From: Spirodela intermedia
Lineage: Eukaryota > Streptophyta > Magnoliopsida > Alismatales > Araceae
Assembly: GCA_902729315.2 (NCBI GenBank)
Contig: LR746279.1
Span: 3,380,001-3,444,000, forward strand
DNA: 64,000 bases
Reading direction: 5' to 3'
This document shows, piece after piece, positions 60,540 through 64,000 of the stretch. Positions within the stretch are counted from its first letter, which is position 1, and each line of letters starts with the position of its first letter. A program made the position numbers and the translations under genes. The notes under the pieces were generated by a model. That model did no database searches. It was given only the letters and a program-made list of their open reading frames with translations, and was not told the origin of the DNA.

Positions 60540-60827
60540 TGCTAAGATTTTGTCCATCCTTATCCGGCTCGGTTGGGACTCTTTTAACTGAATTCCTCTA
60601 CGGTCCTGTCAACATGCAATCCAATGGTTTATTTGGATCTCCTAACATGCCATCGCTTCAGCATCCAACAGCTAGTGGCGTTAAAACCCTATTTCGTCCG
60701 TTTCTGCGTTGCGACGAGAGTACGCAGTTCGTTGTGGCGCAAACAGAAGGCCTTCCTTGTGCTGTCCTCCTCCCTTTTCTCATCTCTCTTGGTACTATCC
60801 TCATCCCAAACTACAGCTGACCTCTAA
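60540..60827 (+). repeat. Segmental duplication unit V, copy 2, with signal-like frame
   Basis: This is the counterpart of 59440-59700. The frame from ATG 60624 ends with KAFLVLSSSLFSSLLVLSSS and QTTADL-stop, a hydrophobic segment similar to the relic at 54.8 kb. A longer overlapping frame (60404-60820) shows no domain. It is probably a decayed peptide gene. Confidence 0.4.
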
Positions 60828-61679
60828 CCTGCCTTTCAGGGGGTCAACGGTCAATTGCGCAGTTTAGTTGGAAGCACTTATCCATGAGAACCAAATTGCC
60901 TGGGTGCTTCAAGTTCTGGCTGCCTCAGCGACTATTCGCCTGCTAATTGCCTATTTTCTACAATGACGACGCTTGTGGGAACGGAGATCAGTAAAAGATG
61001 AAGTTTGATTTATCTCGTTGACTGGAAGATATTATACAATGAGATGCCTATGGTAATTCGTCTTAGTAATGGAATTGAGAATTATTTTTAGTTCTGTCTA
61101 AACGCAAGGCATTTGGATGCCATTTGTTGGCCAAGAGAGGCAGAAATGACTGTCATGGAAATTCATCACAGGTTATGACGAAGCAAAGTGAATAACAATT
61201 CGTCAACGGGTAATTTATCAGCAGTTAAAAGTATTAAGCTATCCTTCAGCTGCCTGAATAGTCTTTTTATCGCGCTCTTTCCCCCCCGCCTCGCTGAAAA
61301 TCGCCAGGAGTCTTCAAGGAAAAATGGATTCATTGAATGATCAAGCAAGATTGTTCTTTCTCTTTTCAAATCAAGGTATGAAAGAACCAGAGTTAGCCGA
61401 ATTTATTGATTGCTAAGGCACAGTCTTTTAGCAAAAGCAGGAAAACAATCCTTTATGTACTTTGCCTAACATCAGGTGAAGGAGCCATATCACTATTTCC
61501 CGAATGACATCGGATTCATAAATCAGCTAGAGAATAAAGAGAATACACTTGAAGGAGAATAAAGGATTAGAATTACCCGTGAACTAGAGAAACAAGGGTT
61601 CCTTAAACCAAAGAAGACTAGATATACTCTCCTTATTATAATTTTTTTTTAAAATTATGAAATATCTTGAGGAGTTAAG

Positions 61680-62140
61680 TATTGTAATTATCAGACATTC
61701 CTTGATCTGAAAATAGAAGATTGCTTGGTTTCAACTTATGGCCTGAAAATATTGAGTTATATGGAAAGCTACTTCATGTGGAAGTCAGACCACATATTGG
61801 CTTCCATACTTTACTAATTGTCAGGACTGGTCTTTTACATGCTAGGGAAGCATTACCTTCAGGATCCTCCTACTTCTTGCCGTTAGGATATAACTTTATA
61901 TATCTGAGAGATAATATCATAAAAATTCTTCTGATGATTCAGACTTTGGCCTTGTTGACAAGATATCGGTAACAGTTCAAGTCACTAAATAGTGAGGATT
62001 TATACTCATCCAGAAATTATGAACTCCCTTAGTTAGCAGTTGCTCATCTTCGAAGCTAAATATAGATTGGTGGACAATGATGAGGGCCGTCTGTCTGTGG
62101 AGAATTTATCAATAATTGATGACTGTGGGAATAAGTATCC
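61680..62140 (+). repeat. Segmental duplication unit Y, copy 2
   Basis: This is the counterpart of 51360-51860. Confidence 0.75.
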
Positions 62141-62268
62141 TTATCTCTTATCTGAAAAATGTCAACCCTTCGAGAGCATGGCAGGACTAGGATCATTCAA
62201 TCCATCTCCATCTCCATCTCCTCATTTATCTCACTAGAAACCCCCGGCCTGGCATTTCTTGTCCACCT

Positions 62269-62273
<5 letters not shown>

Positions 62274-62303
<30 letters not shown>
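62274..62303. repeat. (GA)n microsatellite
   Basis: A GA run of about 15 units, followed by open but domain-free frames to about 62.7 kb. Those frames could be a first exon or 5' UTR, but no protein family is seen. Confidence 0.9.
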
Positions 62304-62308
<5 letters not shown>

Positions 62309-62639
62309 GAAAAATGCTGGGGGAGAAAGAATGGGGCATCTTCGATCAATCTATCGCTCTCCACAATCACATTCTCTCTCCTCCGGCGGCGACGAACGCC
62401 CCATTCGCCCAAATCATCCATCCGATACAAACGATGGATTTCTTCTCGATTTCTCCCGGATTCAGCCGCTACGGAAGCTGAAATTCATGTACGAAATCGT
62501 CTCATTCTTCGTTCGATACAAACGGCGAAGAACATCTTCCGAGGATCCTTCTCCGGACGCCGCGGCATGCTCGGCTTCGAACCACAGCCGTCGTTCGATT
62601 CTAGCAAGTGAAATTTTTTGGGATCGTCATTAATCGGCC

Positions 62640-63179
62640 TGGAGATAGTGTAGGAATCAACTAGGTGCACCGCACCTGCACAGATCTATCGAATTCAGGC
62701 GGAAATTCGATCGACCACCGTTCCGCCCAATCTTCCGTAAGATTTTAATCTTTGCACGACTTTTACGTTCTTCTTATTTATCAACAGTTTGAGTCAATTA
62801 GAATTTGTGTTACGAACAATTTATTCCTGTAAATTAAAATCTAATTCAAATTAATTTGGCTTTGATTTTGACAAATACGAGTTCGACGTATTTCCGGCGA
62901 CTCGAATTTAGGGGTGTTCGTCGCGAGCTGACGTCCAATGACGTCATAATACATAATTTAGTATTTTATAATTATTATTAATTTTCGCAATTAAAAATTC
63001 TAAAAAGACTAATCTATCAACTGGAAATTAAAAACATAAGTAAGTAATTTTTTTATCTTCCGTGTGTTCGACCTGGGAAACCCTATAAAATTACTTATTT
63101 CTAAATTAGCTTATTTTCATTATTTATAAATTTTAAATTTGGTGAATTTTCTTAAAAATGACAGAAAATATTCATACAC
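62640..63179. other. AT-rich spacer before unit P copy 2
   Basis: I see no ORF, RNA gene or transposon ends. A short GC-rich part around 62640-62740 leads into AT-rich DNA. Confidence 0.35.
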
Positions 63180-64000
63180 TACGTCAGCCTTTAATTGTCT
63201 CCAACTTTGGTCATCCTTTGTCGATTTCCTGCTTTTGGTTTTCTTTCTGTCAGACATTTGCCGAATTTTTTATTACGAATCTCCACCGATTAACGCGTTT
63301 CCCTAAAAAATAAAATAAAATAAAATAAAAATAATTAAATAATAATAATAAAAAAACGCGTTTCCCTTGTTCCAGGAAATTGAATGTGAAAATGGTGTTC
63401 AACCACTTGTAGAGGCTATCTGTTGGAAGAAGTGCAGAGAGTTTTGTCCAGCTTTGGATGGTGATACAAGAGAAAGAAGGGGAGCCCATGGCGATGATGC
63501 GGATGATGCAGGCAAGAGAAGGGACCGTGCTGGCAATTTTGCTCTCAATTCTTCTACTGTCGTCCACGCCTAGCGATGCAGCCCAGATTCTAACGAGAAT
63601 GAAGACAGCTTACCGGGCCTCTGCCTTACCAGAAGCACGCCCAAAATCACCAGTTAGATACTTGCCAAGTTTGCATCCTCGAGCTCCTCGGATGTTCCAT
63701 CCGCGCCCCAAGCCGGTACCTGCTCCGTGCTGCCCCTAGGATGGATATCTCTAATGGACTTTTCTAGTTGGCTTGCCCAGTTCCCTTTCTCTGTGTTTTC
63801 TCAACACCCGGTCTGCTTGTCGATCTACTACAATACTTAAATAGCAATGATTATTCCTCCTGTGTCGTTAAAGGAAACGATTTGTTCGTTTCATGTCTGA
63901 AAGGGGGCTTGTACGAATCTATTAGAATGCCAACCAAGGTCTAACTTCTGAGATGTCAAGGCTTGTTCACGTTCCGTTGGCAAGTGTTTCGGTTCAAGTG
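63180..64000 (+). repeat. Segmental duplication unit P, copy 2
   Basis: This is the counterpart of 53470-54300 and continues past the window end. It contains an extra AT insertion with a (TAAAA)n run at about 63305-63330, duplicating the word AACGCGTTTCCC on both sides. Confidence 0.92.
63488..63739 (+). CDS. Putative small secreted peptide precursor, copy 2 (83 aa)
   Basis: Same length as the ORF at 53752. The signal peptide differs by one conservative change (VLAILLSILLLSS), and the probable cleavage region reads TPSDAAQ. After ASALPEARPKSPVRY the sequence becomes LPSLHPRAPRMFHPRPK and ends PVPAPCCP. Copy 1 has SRNLRDQHAVKSEPQPR at the corresponding place. The open frame is fully kept in both copies. 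The proximal TATA box of copy 1 is absent here. Family and function are unknown, and secretion is inferred. Confidence 0.6.
   Translation: MAMMRMMQAREGTVLAILLSILLLSSTPSDAAQILTRMKTAYRASALPEARPKSPVRYLPSLHPRAPRMFHPRPKPVPAPCCP

Noticed and set aside
62159-62633. 150- and 100-codon overlapping frames after the GA repeat
   Set aside because: Low-complexity start, overlapping frames, and no domain or homologous motif. They could be UTR sequence.

Overview
This window is nuclear DNA from a flowering plant. The evidence is spliced genes with GT-AG introns, three conserved plant proteins (a CURLY LEAF-type Polycomb methyltransferase, a SUD1/DOA10-type E3 ligase and an RD21-type cysteine protease with a granulin domain), a tRNA-iMet type primer binding site in a Ty3/Gypsy element, several Ty1/Copia remnants and many (CT)n/(GA)n microsatellites. 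I cannot name the species.

Layout. 1-943 (-): an incomplete NYN-nuclease-like/C2H2 protein, head to head with the CURLY LEAF orthologue (CDS 1698-17722, +, 16 coding exons, 915 aa). CLF introns carry an antisense Copia remnant (about 13.4-14.8 kb) and a 128-bp solo LTR (16888-17015), and one CLF intron appears to use a GC donor. After a 3.1-kb convergent spacer with a 159-bp tandem duplication and a Copia gag scrap comes SUD1 (20848-26892, -, 9 coding exons, 1113 aa). A small unidentified ORF (28400-28723, -) and RD21 (29220-31529, -, 5 exons, 456 aa) follow.

From about 32 to 48 kb the sequence is mostly repeats. There is a G-box/TATA cluster without a clear gene, an AT-rich stretch and a GC-rich duplicated segment. 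A Gypsy element (35344-40845, flanked by GGAGC/GGAGC) is inserted at the edge of that segment. It has a tandemly duplicated gag-protease block and has lost most of RT/RNase H. Next is a Copia element with one LTR (about 41.2-45.3 kb).

From 49 to 64 kb lies a cluster of diverged segmental duplications. Inside it are at least three short ORFs with the form of secreted peptide precursors: a signal peptide and a short proline-rich tail. Two are duplicates (53752-54003 and 63488-63739). Their flanks, 3' regions and signal peptides are very similar, but the segment before the shared PxPCCP end is strongly diverged. A third (58305-58499) ends in a similar P-A-P-x-x-P tail. I consider this cluster the best candidate for something undescribed.

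The annotated genes do not form a pathway. They are ordinary neighbours: chromatin silencing (CLF), ER-associated protein degradation (SUD1) and vacuolar/ER-body proteolysis (RD21). Gene models were spliced by eye from homology and reading phase. All CLF, SUD1 and RD21 exons join in frame.
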